64,000 nt of DNA, from assembly GCA_038380435.1 (NCBI GenBank), contig JAWZYU010000028.1, positions 20,382,201 through 20,446,200 on the forward strand, written 5' to 3'. Numbering within the stretch: the first letter of the stretch is position 1; every line of letters begins with the position of its first letter. Shown here in pieces: positions 55,213 to 64,000 of the stretch. The translations under genes and the position numbers were made by a program. Origin of the DNA: Ryuthela nishihirai. Its lineage: Eukaryota > Arthropoda > Arachnida > Araneae > Heptathelidae. The notes below the pieces were generated by a model that was not told where the DNA came from, did not search any database, and worked only from the letters and a program-made list of their open reading frames with translations.

Positions 55213-55591
55213 GGGGCGGGGGTGGCTCAGTCGGTAGCGCGTCAGGCTCGTAATCTGTAGTTCCCAGGTTCGAGTCCCAGCTGGGTCAGCGTTGAGATTT
55301 ATCTCCGCAAAATTCCCCGCCCTGTCCACGGTCAGTAGGGGACACCGATGAGCTTGGAAAGGCCGCCGTCCGTCGGATGGGACGTTAAGCCGTGGCCCCG
55401 TGTGCGGGAGAGCCATACCCTGTGCACGTTAAAGAACACGCTGGATGGCCTTGACGGGAGGCTACCATCTGTCTCCCAACAGCTGTTCCAGTGGGTCCCC
55501 TCCCCCAACGTTCTCTGAGCCTTCGGGGTCCATGTGACCTGGCCATTTAGCCCATGGTGTGGGAAAAAGTGCCGCTCAGAGGTAACCCAAA
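55213..55591 (+). mobile_element. SINE-A, full length
   Basis: Head GGGGCGGGGGTGGCTCAG through core to AGGTAACCCAAATC. No clear target duplication. It lies just downstream of the receptor exon 55686-55912, about 95 bases away. Confidence 0.95.
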
Positions 55592-55685
55592 TCAACAAAT
55601 AAATGTTTCAATGATAAAAAATTCCTATAAAGAGTAAATTTGCTAATACTAATAACAATAACTGCTGATAATTAAAGGAATTTAC

Positions 55686-55912
55686 CATTATAAACGATTG
55701 TATAGCTGAACCAGCTAGAATTAAACAGCGAACATTCCCTTTTACCACAGCATTTCTTAATTCCAATAGAGTCTTGATGGAAGGTTGTTTCAGAGGAACC
55801 ATGAGAAACGAAAGAAGAACACCTGCATAGCTAAATGCAAGAACTGATCTCGATAAAGACCAAAATGTCAGGAATATTCTTTCCGCCGATTCTTGGAACA
55901 TCTTATAGGTAC
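55686..55912 (-). CDS. Ionotropic receptor (IR/iGluR-like), internal exon with M3
   Basis: 227-base exon with acceptor TTTCTCTCTTTAG above 55912 and donor GTAAAT below 55686. It begins two bases into a codon and ends on a codon boundary, fitting the phase-0 start of exon 42280-42539. It encodes 75 codons plus: 'TYKMFQESAERIFLTFWSLS' (end of the pore-side region), 'AFSYAGVLLSFLMVPLKQPS' (M3 and the channel gate, equivalent to SYTANLAAFL of glutamate receptors), then 'IKTLLELRNAVVKGNVRCLI' (start of S2). The bulk of S1, M1 and the pore loop must lie in exons beyond 64000. In arthropods such receptors act in chemosensation or synaptic signalling; which applies here cannot be told. Confidence 0.9.
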
Positions 55913-56067
55913 CTAAAGAGAGAAAGAAAAAGGATAATGTTGCCAAAAATAGACCAACGTGACTCAGATAAATCTAAGGCATAACATAACGGAACAATAG
56001 AGAAAAGCAAGGGAGAAGATTCTCTACATTTTATCACTTCGAAAATTATCATATGCCAATAGCTCCT

Positions 56068-56448
56068 GGGGCGGGGGTGGCTCAGTCGGTAGCGCGCTAG
56101 GCTCGTAATCTGCAGTTCCCAAGTTCGAGTCCCAGCTGGGTCAGCGTTGAGATTTATCTCCGCAAAACTCCCCGCCCTGCCCACGGTCAGTAGGGGACAC
56201 CGATGGGCTTGGAAAGGCCACCGTCCGTCGGATGGGACGTTAAGCCGTGGCCCCGTGTGCGGAAGAGCCATATCCTGTGCACGTTAAAGAACACGCTGGA
56301 TGGCCTTGACGGGAGGCTACCATCTGTCTCCCAACAGCTGTTGCAGTGGGTCCCCTCCCCCAACCTTCTCTGAGCCTTCGGGGTCCATGTGACTCTGGCC
56401 ATTTAGCCCATGGTGTGCAAAAAAGGGCCGCTCAGAGGTAACCCAACC
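56068..56448 (+). mobile_element. SINE-A, full length, 11-bp TSD
   Basis: Duplications CAATAGCTCCT (56057-56067) and CAATAGTTCCT (56449-56459), one mismatch. It lies in the intron upstream of exon 55686-55912. Confidence 0.95.
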
Positions 56449-56646
56449 CAATAGTTCCTTCAGATATCAATCATTTGTCAAACAGCCAATAATTTTAAAC
56501 GTACACTATGTTGGAAAAGTCCGGACACTTCCATGTTTTGTGAATGGAAAGCCACTTTCAAAGCTCCCTAACATTGAAAATAAACAGTTTACGCAAAAAC
56601 GTTTATTGGCGATAAATTGTAGATGCCACTCAAATCTCTCTAAATA

Positions 56647-56722
56647 CACTGCTCACAAAAATTAAGGGATATTTTTATCGCTTCACTTTCTTTTTGAAAT
56701 ATCCCCTAATTTTTGTGAGCAG
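56647..56722. mobile_element. Mini palindromic MITE, second copy
   Basis: CACTGCTCACAAAAATTAAG and its inverse, 76 bp, TA at 56645-56646 and 56723-56724. Same family as 18167-18242. Confidence 0.9.
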
Positions 56723-56727
56723 TATAT

Positions 56728-57198
56728 ATTTCCCGCAATATTGGTTTAATACTTAAAGAATGAATGGAAGCTGAAGCATTTTTTCTTCAACTTTTGACGC
56801 TTGTGAAAAAATACTTCAATAGATGAAACACAACTCTTGTAACAATTTGTTCACTAATATAAATTAAATATATGAAGTTTGTATGACGATTTTTTAAAGA
56901 TTTCATCAATTTGGAGGCAATGTGAAAGTGTCGTCTGCTGTTAAATGGTACCTCTTCAATGATTCTTTAAATATTGATCGAAGATTGTTGAAAATTGACA
57001 CTGTCACATTGTCTCCAAATTGATGAAATCTTGAAAAATCGTCAAACTTTAGATACTTAATTTATGTTAGTGAACAAATTGTTACAAGAGTTGTGTTTTA
57101 TCTATCGAAGTATTTTTTCAAGTGTGTCAAAAGTTGGAGATAAATGCTTCAGCTTCCATTCATCCTTTAAAAATTAAAACAATATTGCGGGAAATACG
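56728..57198. repeat. Foldback repeat, ~210-bp arms
   Basis: The arms about 56728-56940 and 56970-57198 are reverse complements, opening TTTCCCGCAATATTG and closing with its inverse. Landmarks: CAACTCTTGTAACAATTTGTTCA with its inverse near 57070. The spacer is about 30 bp. No coding content. Confidence 0.85.
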
Positions 57199-57376
57199 GG
57201 GTGTCCATAAAGTCTCTTTACAATTTACAAAATTTATTACAAAGTCAATTGATGAGATATCTTAATCAAATTTGTTCTGTGTACTAAGTGGTTATCAAAG
57301 TTTTTAATCACATTGCATTTGTGTATTTCAGGTAGCATGTTGATGAAAGAGGTATTTTTTAAAGAAACTCTGAAAA

Positions 57377-58421
57377 ATGGCTACTCCTCAAGAGAATCTT
57401 GTTGAGAACAAGAATGTGTATCATGGTTTATTGAAACGAAATAGGATACGCAGACTCGGCGATACTACAGAACTAAGTAGGGAAGAGATCCACCGTCACG
57501 TCCGTCAATTCGTGCATGACACAAGAAATTTGTGGAGACAGGGACAGTGTTGGATAAAGGGAGGAGTGGACGACCAAGAACATCTGAGGAAAACATCGAT
57601 CGTGTAAGACAAGCCTTTAGTCGATCTCCCACAACGTCCATCCGTACTGCTGCCAGACAGAGCTACCACGTTCAACAGTGCACTAAGTCCTACACAAGAA
57701 CTTGCGATTGTACGCTTTCAAAGTGCAACTCTTACAGGCACTCGAGCCAAATGATAAATCAAGACGAAAAGAGTTTGCAGTTAACATGCTGGAACGAATT
57801 TCTGAGGATGAAACGTTCCTCATCCGAGTTTGTTTTAGTGATGAGGCAACCTTTCATGTCTCAGGGAAACTGAACACACATAATGTGAGAATCTGGGGAT
57901 CAGAACACCCCCATGTGACTAGTGAACTTCACCGAGATAGTCCAAAGGTTAATGTGTGGTGTGGGATCATGTGCAATCGAATCCTTGGTCCATTTTTCTT
58001 CAACGAGGCATCAATTACTGCAAATGTTTACTTTGACCTTTTGACTGAATATGTGGCACAACAACTAGATGACCTTCAAACAACCATCATTTTCCAGCAA
58101 GATGGTGCACCACCACATTGGGGACTGCAAGTCCGTGGGTTACTAAATCAAACATTTCCAGACCGGTGGATTGGAAGGAATGGCCCAATTCCCTGGCCAC
58201 CTCGTTCACCAGATATCACTCCCCTGGACTTCATTCTATGGGGTTATGTTAAAGATATCGTGTATCGAACAAAGATACGGGACATCACTGACGTAAAGCA
58301 AAAGATCACTGATGCCATTGCCACCATCGATGAGGCTATGCTACAGCGAACATGGCAAGAAATCGAGTACCGTCTTGATGTGCTTCGTGCAACTAATGGT
58401 GCCCATATAGAGGTGTATTAA
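57377..58421 (+). pseudogene. Tc1/mariner-superfamily DDE transposase, mostly preserved
   Basis: Three overlapping frames: an N-terminal part 57377-57540 (corrupted), 'KGRSGRPRTSEENIDRVRQA' in the second frame, and 57702-58421 open to a natural stop. The catalytic residues are present: 'FSDEATFHVSGKLN' (D), 'IFQQDGAPPHWGLQVRG' (D) and 'SPDITPLDFILWGYVK' (D). 'WCGIMCNRILGPFFF' and the C-terminus 'TNGAHIEVY' identify the arthropod DUF4817-linked family. The enzyme would excise and insert TA-targeted DNA. Frameshifts near 57540 and 57700 prevent a full product, but the catalytic C-terminal 240 codons are open. Confidence 0.88.
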
Positions 58422-58673
58422 ATGAGGAATAAAAAACTTCAATATCTACTTCTCATTTTGTAATAATTTCCAAATATGTATCTTTTCATTTGAATTTTTA
58501 ATAAATTTTTTAAATCGTAAAGAGATATTTAGAGAGATTTGAGTGACATCTACAATTTATTGCCAATAACAGTTTTTGCGTAAAAGATTTATTTTTAATG
58601 TTAGAGAGCTGTGAAAGTGGCTTTCCATTCAAATAACATAGAAGTGTCCGGACACTTTTTTTCAACATGTGTA

Positions 58674-59473
58674 TGATATCACTCGATAATAAAAAAAAAG
58701 GGGTTAATAAGAGGGGCTTCTAAAAATAAGTTTACAAGTCACCTAATATAATTACAACTGATCCTAGACTGATCGGATTCGTTGCAAGCGATTTGTTATT
58801 CTCAGTTGGCAACACTGCTCTGAAAGTATTCACTTGTGGTGACTGCCGTCAGTTGAGTAAACATGACTACTCAACTGGAATACTGATCCAAGCACGGGGT
58901 CCGGTAGCAATTCAGTTTTTGAAAGCAAGAAATGTGGTTGGTCAGCAGAGTGTATTCACTTTAGAACTGGATAAATGAGCACGGACGATTGTGAGAGAAG
59001 TAGTACACCCACAACAGCAAGAACACCACACAAGACGTGTAGGAAACGCAATTTTCGATAACAGCAGAATTACGATAAATGAACTGCAACACGACTTGAA
59101 TCTGTCACAAAGAACGATTGTCAGGATCATTCAGGGGTTAGGATTCCACACTGGTGGTTGAAATTGCAGCTAGTCCCGCGATATGATATATACACCAATC
59201 GTGCTGGGGATATACGTTGAAAAGTAAAATGGCTGCCATAAAATTGTATGTGTATTGTTTTTGTTAGAAATAAATAATCAAAAATACATTATTTGTAAAT
59301 ACCCCCTCTTGAAAATGCTAGTGAAGGTAATATAGGTAAAAAAAAACGACTAAGCACGTGTATTGCACGAATTTTTCCAGGTTTTTTAAAGCAAGGGAAT
59401 AGAAAAGGAGAACGCGGAGACATGTAGAATGGAAAGGAAATGTTATATTGCAATGGGAATTTCTCTTCATCGC

Positions 59474-59505
<32 letters not shown>

Positions 59506-59889
59506 TTTACTCTTTTTTCGGCTCGATTGCTTTCGATTTTTTTCCATATCCGTGCCTGAACTCTTTGATGATGGATGCTTCCACTTTATCGAGTGTAAGC
59601 AGCATATTCAACCAATCAACCAGGGATCTATTAGAATCGTAACAACAACAGTACGTCCAAGAGACGTTAATTCCTGATTGTTCACAGAGATTTGAATTTG
59701 ACAATTTGGATATCGTTCAATATTTTGGTATCCTGTTTACTCAATAATCCTTTCATTCAATAGTTTCTAATTTTTATATTTTTTTAATTTTTCGAAAACA
59801 CTGATTGAGTGGACAAATTATTATATACATCACGATAATAATATGCAAAGGGGAACAATCGCGTCCAGTCACGTGGGATGCTGCAACTG
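58674..59889. other. Mariner-like relic and simple repeats
   Basis: 58793-59160 reads, past one stop, 'RITINELQHDLNLSQRTIVR', a helix-turn-helix like those of mariner transposases. There are no catalytic motifs. 59472-59490 is a C homopolymer followed by (AC)7. The remainder is AT-rich and empty. Confidence 0.5.
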
Positions 59890-61330
59890 GCAAATCCTAT
59901 GAATAGAGCAGGACTTTACGCATTGGAAATCAGGCCAGATAGTAAGTGCAAGGAAGGCAAGTTGTTCAATCACCGTAACTGCTGAACTGTTGGGATTTCC
60001 ACGCCATACCGTCGCACGTGTGTGCCAAGACTACATGAAATACAGCAAAAATTTTCAACGAACGGGAGAAATGTGGATGTAAATGTGCAATTGACTCTCG
60101 AGGTGAGTGCAAACCATCCCACATCATTACAAGTAATTGCACAGATACCGTGGAGCAGATAACGTGAGAATTGAATGAGGGCGCATCCACACGCTTATGC
60201 ACAAAGACTATCTGTAGTACCATGAAAAAAAACAGGTCATGGCAGTCGACTCCTCTTGTTTCGTCATCGTGTTCTCTTGTTGACTACAAGGCATCAAAAA
60301 ATTAGAATGTAGTTCACAACTATATCAATTTATCACAATTGGGTTGTTTTGGGTTGTTTTACCTCTGAGTGGCACTTTTTTGCACACCATGGGCTAAATG
60401 GCCAGGTCACATGGACCCCGAAGGCTCAGAGAAGGTTGGGGGAGGAGACCCACTGGAACAGCTGTTGGGAGACAGATGGTAGCCTCCCGTCAAGGCCATC
60501 CAGCGTGTTCTTTAAAGTGCACAGGGTATGGCTCTCCCGCACACGGGGCCACGATTTAACGTCCCATCCGACGGATGGCGGCCTTTCCAAGCCCATCGGT
60601 GTCCCCTACTGACCGTGGGCAGGGCGGGGAATTTTGCGGAGATAAATCTCAACGCTGACCCAGCTGGGACTCGAACCTGGGAACTACAGATTACGAGTCT
60701 GGCGCGCTACCGACTGAGCCACCCCCGCCCCTATCACAATTGGAGTGCAGAGGATTGGAAACATGTCTTCTAGTCTGGTGAATCATGGTTTCAACTCTAT
60801 CATGTTGATGGAAGGATGTGTGTGTGACGTAAACCACACGAAGCAATGGACTCAGCTTGCCCAGTTGGGATCATACAGACAGGTGGAAGCTGCGTAACAA
60901 CTTGGGAAGCGTTTCTATGGGCTCCCTTGGAGTTCCTCGTACCCATCGGGACCTCCGTCACTGGCACAAGTATGAAAAGATTCTCACCGACCATCTACAC
61001 CCGTTTGTAACGATTCTCTTTCCGCACCATGACGCCATCTTTCAACAGGACAGCGCCATATGCATACTTCCTAAGTGGTGACAAATTCGCTCCATGAGCA
61101 TTCGTGAGTTTACCACCCTCGAATGCCCCTCGATCGCCGGATCTCAACCCCATAGAGAATTTGTGGGACGAATTGGAAAGATCTGTTGGAGCCTGCAACC
61201 CCCACTGGAAACTGTGTTCCACGACAGGCGATCCTTGCTCCCTAGGTGGCAATAACATCTAAGTGTTTTCAACACCTCATTGAGTCCTTACCAAGACATC
61301 TGGCTGTTGTTGTGAGGGCAAAAGGTGGAG
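59890..61330 (+). pseudogene. Tc1-family transposase, decayed, split by SINE-A
   Basis: The N-terminal helix-turn-helix 'LLGFPRHTVARVCQDYMKY' is near 59980. After the SINE come 'NWSAEDWKHVF' and 'SGESWFQLYHVDGRMCV', where the first catalytic Asp of WSDESRF is Gly. Then 'KPHEAMDSACPVGIIQTGG', 'IFQQDSAICI' (second Asp kept, near 61040) and 'SPDLNPIENLWDELERS' (third, near 61140). Several stops and shifts. Confidence 0.8.
60343..60731 (-). mobile_element. SINE-A, full length, 12-bp TSD
   Basis: Perfect duplications TATCACAATTGG at 60331-60342 and 60732-60743. The tail shows a GTTGTTTTGG repeat, suggesting slippage of the 3' end. Inserted in the Tc1 pseudogene. Confidence 0.95.
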
Positions 61331-61347
61331 CAACAGGTTATTAGCTA

Positions 61348-61556
61348 ATAAATAAATAAATAAATAAATAAATACCCCCTCAAGCAGCTGCTTGCCACAG
61401 AGGTCTGACAGGAGCCTGTCAGTTTATATGCCATAGTAGAAGGTCTTAGAGGATATCAGGGCTTCAGCAGAAAAACGACACATACATTCATGCCTTACCC
61501 GGGGCTCGAACCCAGGTCCCTTAGATCAGTAGCCAAGGGCGCTAACCACTCGGCCA
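61348..61556 (-). mobile_element. SINE-B, 9-bp TSD and (AAAT)n tail
   Basis: Duplications TATTAGCTA at 61339-61347 and 61557-61565. The tail on the left is AATAAATAAATAAATA (61348-61375). The tRNA-like head has an intact B box (complement at 61504-61514). Confidence 0.95.
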
Positions 61557-61565
61557 TATTAGCTA

Positions 61566-62033
61566 GATGTAGATAATAATTTGTCCATTCAGTGTATGTT
61601 TTGCGTGGTTAAATATTTTATAAATAAAAAGTGTTGTTAGTATTTAAAAAAAGAAAACGTTTGGTCTACATAAAAAAGAGTGAAAAAGATCCGAACAAAA
61701 GAGACTTTGTGGCCACCTGACTTAAAATGCCAAATTTCGAAATAGCTAGAAGTGAACCGATCTTGTTATTTCCCAAAAACCCTTATTTCGCACTCTTAGA
61801 TTGCTGTTTTCGGGGATCATTTAAAAACTCGTTTAATGAGGGAAAAAAAATCGTAATTTATAGCACTGAAAGAATCACTGCAGCTATTGCAAAGGAATTC
61901 AATACGGGCGCCTTTAATGGAGCCCATATTGAATTCTGTTAAACCCAAAAGAAACTTCGGGAGTTTCTTAGCATTCTGTGCACATGATTACTTTTGTTAC
62001 TTAATTATTAAGCAAATTACCGGCTTTCGTTTA
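61566..62033. other. No gene; possible transposase C-terminal scrap
   Basis: A 71-codon open frame at 61727-61942 ends 'NGAHIEFC', similar to the end of the DDE transposase at 58421, but nothing else in it is convincing. Confidence 0.35.
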
Positions 62034-62045
62034 TGATATGTATTG

Positions 62046-62419
62046 GGTTGGGTTGTTTTACCTCTGAGCTGCACTTTTTTGCACACCATGGGCTAAATGG
62101 CCAGGTCACATGGACCCCGAAGGCTCTGAGAAGGTTGGGGGAAGGGACCCGCTGTAACAGCTGTTGGGAGACAGATGGTTGCCTCCCGTCAAGGCCATCC
62201 AGTGTGTTCTTTATCGTGCACAGGGTATGGCTCTCCCACACACGGGGCCACGGCTTAACGTCCCATCCGACGGACGGCTGCCTTTCCAAGCCCATCGGTG
62301 TCCCCTACTGACCGTGGGCAGGGCGCGGAGTTATGCGGAGATAAATCTCAACGCTGACCCAGCTGGGACTCGAACCTGGGAACTGCAGATTACGAGCCCG
62401 ACTGAGCCACCCCCGCCCC
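62046..62419 (-). mobile_element. SINE-A, 12-bp TSD
   Basis: Perfect duplications TGATATGTATTG at 62034-62045 and 62420-62431. The head lacks about 13 bases (GGCGCGCTACC) relative to other copies. Confidence 0.95.
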
Positions 62420-62431
62420 TGATATGTATTG

Positions 62432-62983
62432 TTCCACTGCTTCATTCGAAATATCACATTCAGTTACTTCAGTTACCTTGCCCAAGAAGAAGAATGATAA
62501 GATGGTTAAGATTTTTTCGCCAATGAGAGAATTTCCACTTCCTCTGCTTCCTCTTGCTGGAGAGCTTTTCGTTGTTGAACACAGAAAGGAACCAAGAGCA
62601 CAGAAAAAGAGACAATCCGATGAATAGCCACACCTAAAGAAAAATTAAGAAATAAAGATTACACTGTTAATTTGTATAAGATCTCATTTGATAAAGGAGT
62701 AAGAAAAGTTATATACTGTATATGGCATATAAAAGCCGGGACATAAATAGTAGTCTGTGCTTCAATTGTAGAAGGGTTATAGCGTAGAATTTGTAAGTAA
62801 TGGCCGGGCCTCAGACATGGATAGCAGACATCTCGGAATATGAGAGACTATTCCTCAGAGCATTAATTTCTCTCGCCTTTCCCACCAACCTTCAAATGTT
62901 ATAAATGTCTCGCGAAATTCATTCCTATTAGGTGGATATTATCTCTTTTATAAAGAACTGAGACATCTCTCTCTGTGTGTGTG
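62432..62983. other. No recognised feature
   Basis: Short open frames without motif. 62960-62980 is a (CT)n/(GT)n stretch. Confidence 0.45.
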
Positions 62984-63552
62984 CGGTCAGTAGCGCGCCA
63001 GTTTCGTAATCTATAGTTATCAGGTTCGAATTCACCTGGTCCAGGATTGAGATTTATCTCCGCAGCACTCCATGCCCTGCCCTCAGTCAGTAGGGACACC
63101 GATGGGCTTGGAAAGGTCGCTCTCTGTCGGATGGGACATAAAGCTGTCGGTCTGTGTGGGGAAACCATACTCTGTGCACATTGTTGTTTGGATTGTTTTA
63201 CCTCTGAGAGCACTTTTTTGCACACCATGGGCTAAATGGCCAGGTCACATGGACACCGAAGGCTCAGAGAAGGTTGGGGGAGGGGACCCACTGGAACAGC
63301 TGTTGGGAGACAGATGGTAGCCTCCCGTCAAGGCCATCCAGCGTGTTCCTTAACGTGCACAGGGTATGGCTCTCTCGCACACGGGGCCATGCCTTAACGT
63401 CCCATCCGACGGACGGCAGCCTTTCCAAGCCCATCGGTGTCCCCTACTGACCGTGGGCAGGGCGGGGAATTTTGCGGAGATAAATCTCAACGCTGACCCA
63501 GCTGGGACTCGAACCTGGGAACTACAGATTACGAGCCTGGCGCGCTACCTAG
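62984..63552. repeat. Inverted pair of SINE-A copies
   Basis: A diverged plus-strand head-and-core fragment (62984-63183, ending at TGTGCACATTG) abuts a young minus-strand copy (63184-63552) that lacks the outermost part of its head. Together they form a large inverted repeat across the core region. Confidence 0.85.
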
Positions 63553-64000
63553 AGATGTACAGTAACTCGAAGCCAGTGGAGCGAATTTAGCCTTGCCAGC
63601 AGCAGGTCAATAATCCTTGTTTGTTCCACATCCGCCAATGTACATCCGGGTGTTATGATCACGGAAATTCTTTTTGGATGTCTTGACTCTTGCCATAACA
63701 GGAACACATTAACAGTTTATTTGGTAAACGAGTTAGATGATATAAACGAGTTAAAATGTGCAAAAAATTCTTAAAAGGCACCAAAATTTAAAAACTTTTA
63801 ATGGCCCGACTCTAGTTTCACGACCTCAGTCGTCTCTGCATTTATCTCCGTTAACACCAATTATGTCCTCGGTGATAAAAGGAATATCGATTCGTTTATA
63901 AAATAACAAATATATATATGTATGTGTAATAAAATTTTCATATACACTGGCGGAAATTGAAAAAAGAACACCCAGAAGGAATTCCTTTAGGAACGTCATA
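63553..64000. other. No gene; possible Tc1-like end at right edge
   Basis: Mostly AT-rich. At 63947 a TA precedes CACTGGCGGAAATTGAAAAA, which resembles the left end of Tc1-like elements; the element would continue beyond the window. Confidence 0.4.

Larger units (their letters stand above)
56504..58671 (+). mobile_element. TA-flanked element with ~145-bp inverted repeats, host to three nested elements
   Basis: The ends CACTATGTTGGAAAAGTCC and, inverted, CACATGTTGAAAAAAAGTG lie next to TA at 56502-56503 and 58672-58673. The arms 56504-56646 and 58523-58671 match closely down to CTCTCTAAATA. Between them lie a 76-bp MITE, a 470-bp foldback and a transposase-bearing element whose left end starts CGGGGTGTCCATAAAGTCTC (57198). 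Confidence 0.8.

Noticed and set aside
61727..61942. 71-codon open frame ending NGAHIEFC
   Set aside because: Only the last few residues resemble a DDE transposase C-terminus; too little to call.

Overview
This window is eukaryotic intron and intergenic DNA from an AT-rich arthropod genome. A chelicerate, probably a spider, fits best: the ionotropic-receptor exons, the ZBED-type hAT elements and the tRNA-headed SINEs all look arachnid. That assignment comes from recognising families, not from a search. There are no bacterial-type operons, rRNA genes or CRISPR arrays, and no intact functional tRNA gene was found.

Host genes. Three minus-strand exons form the 3' end of an ionotropic glutamate receptor-like (IR/iGluR) gene: 55686-55912 (M3 region), 42280-42539 (S2 ligand-binding lobe) and 9293-9560 (end of S2, M4, stop). 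Splice sites and phases agree, so about 46 kb of the window is this gene's last two introns. Downstream of it, 2290-3348 (minus) is a decayed, apparently intronless copy of poly(A) polymerase.

Mobile DNA fills nearly everything else. (a) Four copies of an RTE-like LINE with (GAT)n tails (1-2094, 9766-10527, 18600-21962, 34763-37638). (b) Five copies of CR1/Jockey-group LINEs (8560-9210, 17640-18246 joined to 25019-26550, 28040-31265, 31960-32972 joined to 40955-41580, 51410-55212). (c) Three large hAT transposons with 8-bp target duplications (10536-13845, 18255-25010, 32981-40946) and small hAT MITEs. (d) TA-targeted Tc1/mariner elements, including palindromic MITEs, long-TIR derivatives and decayed DDE transposases. 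(e) A MULE relic with a 9-bp duplication (54102-55179), a solo LTR (35750-36743) and a gag-like ORF1 element (34386-39162). (f) About 16 copies of SINE-A (tRNA head plus conserved core), about 8 loci of SINE-B and several copies of a third tRNA-like repeat, SINE-D.

Nesting can be read to the base in several places. One CR1-like LINE carries hAT#2, which carries an RTE copy and SINEs. Another CR1-like LINE is split in ORF1 by hAT#3. The hAT#3 transposase is split by the ORF1 element, that by an RTE copy, and that by a solo LTR. The most unusual items are a 2.1-kb foldback (46220-48345), SINEs amplified into tandem arrays, a MITE centre with perfect long hairpins, and a pseudogene of a widespread but unnamed protein family (15037-16060).
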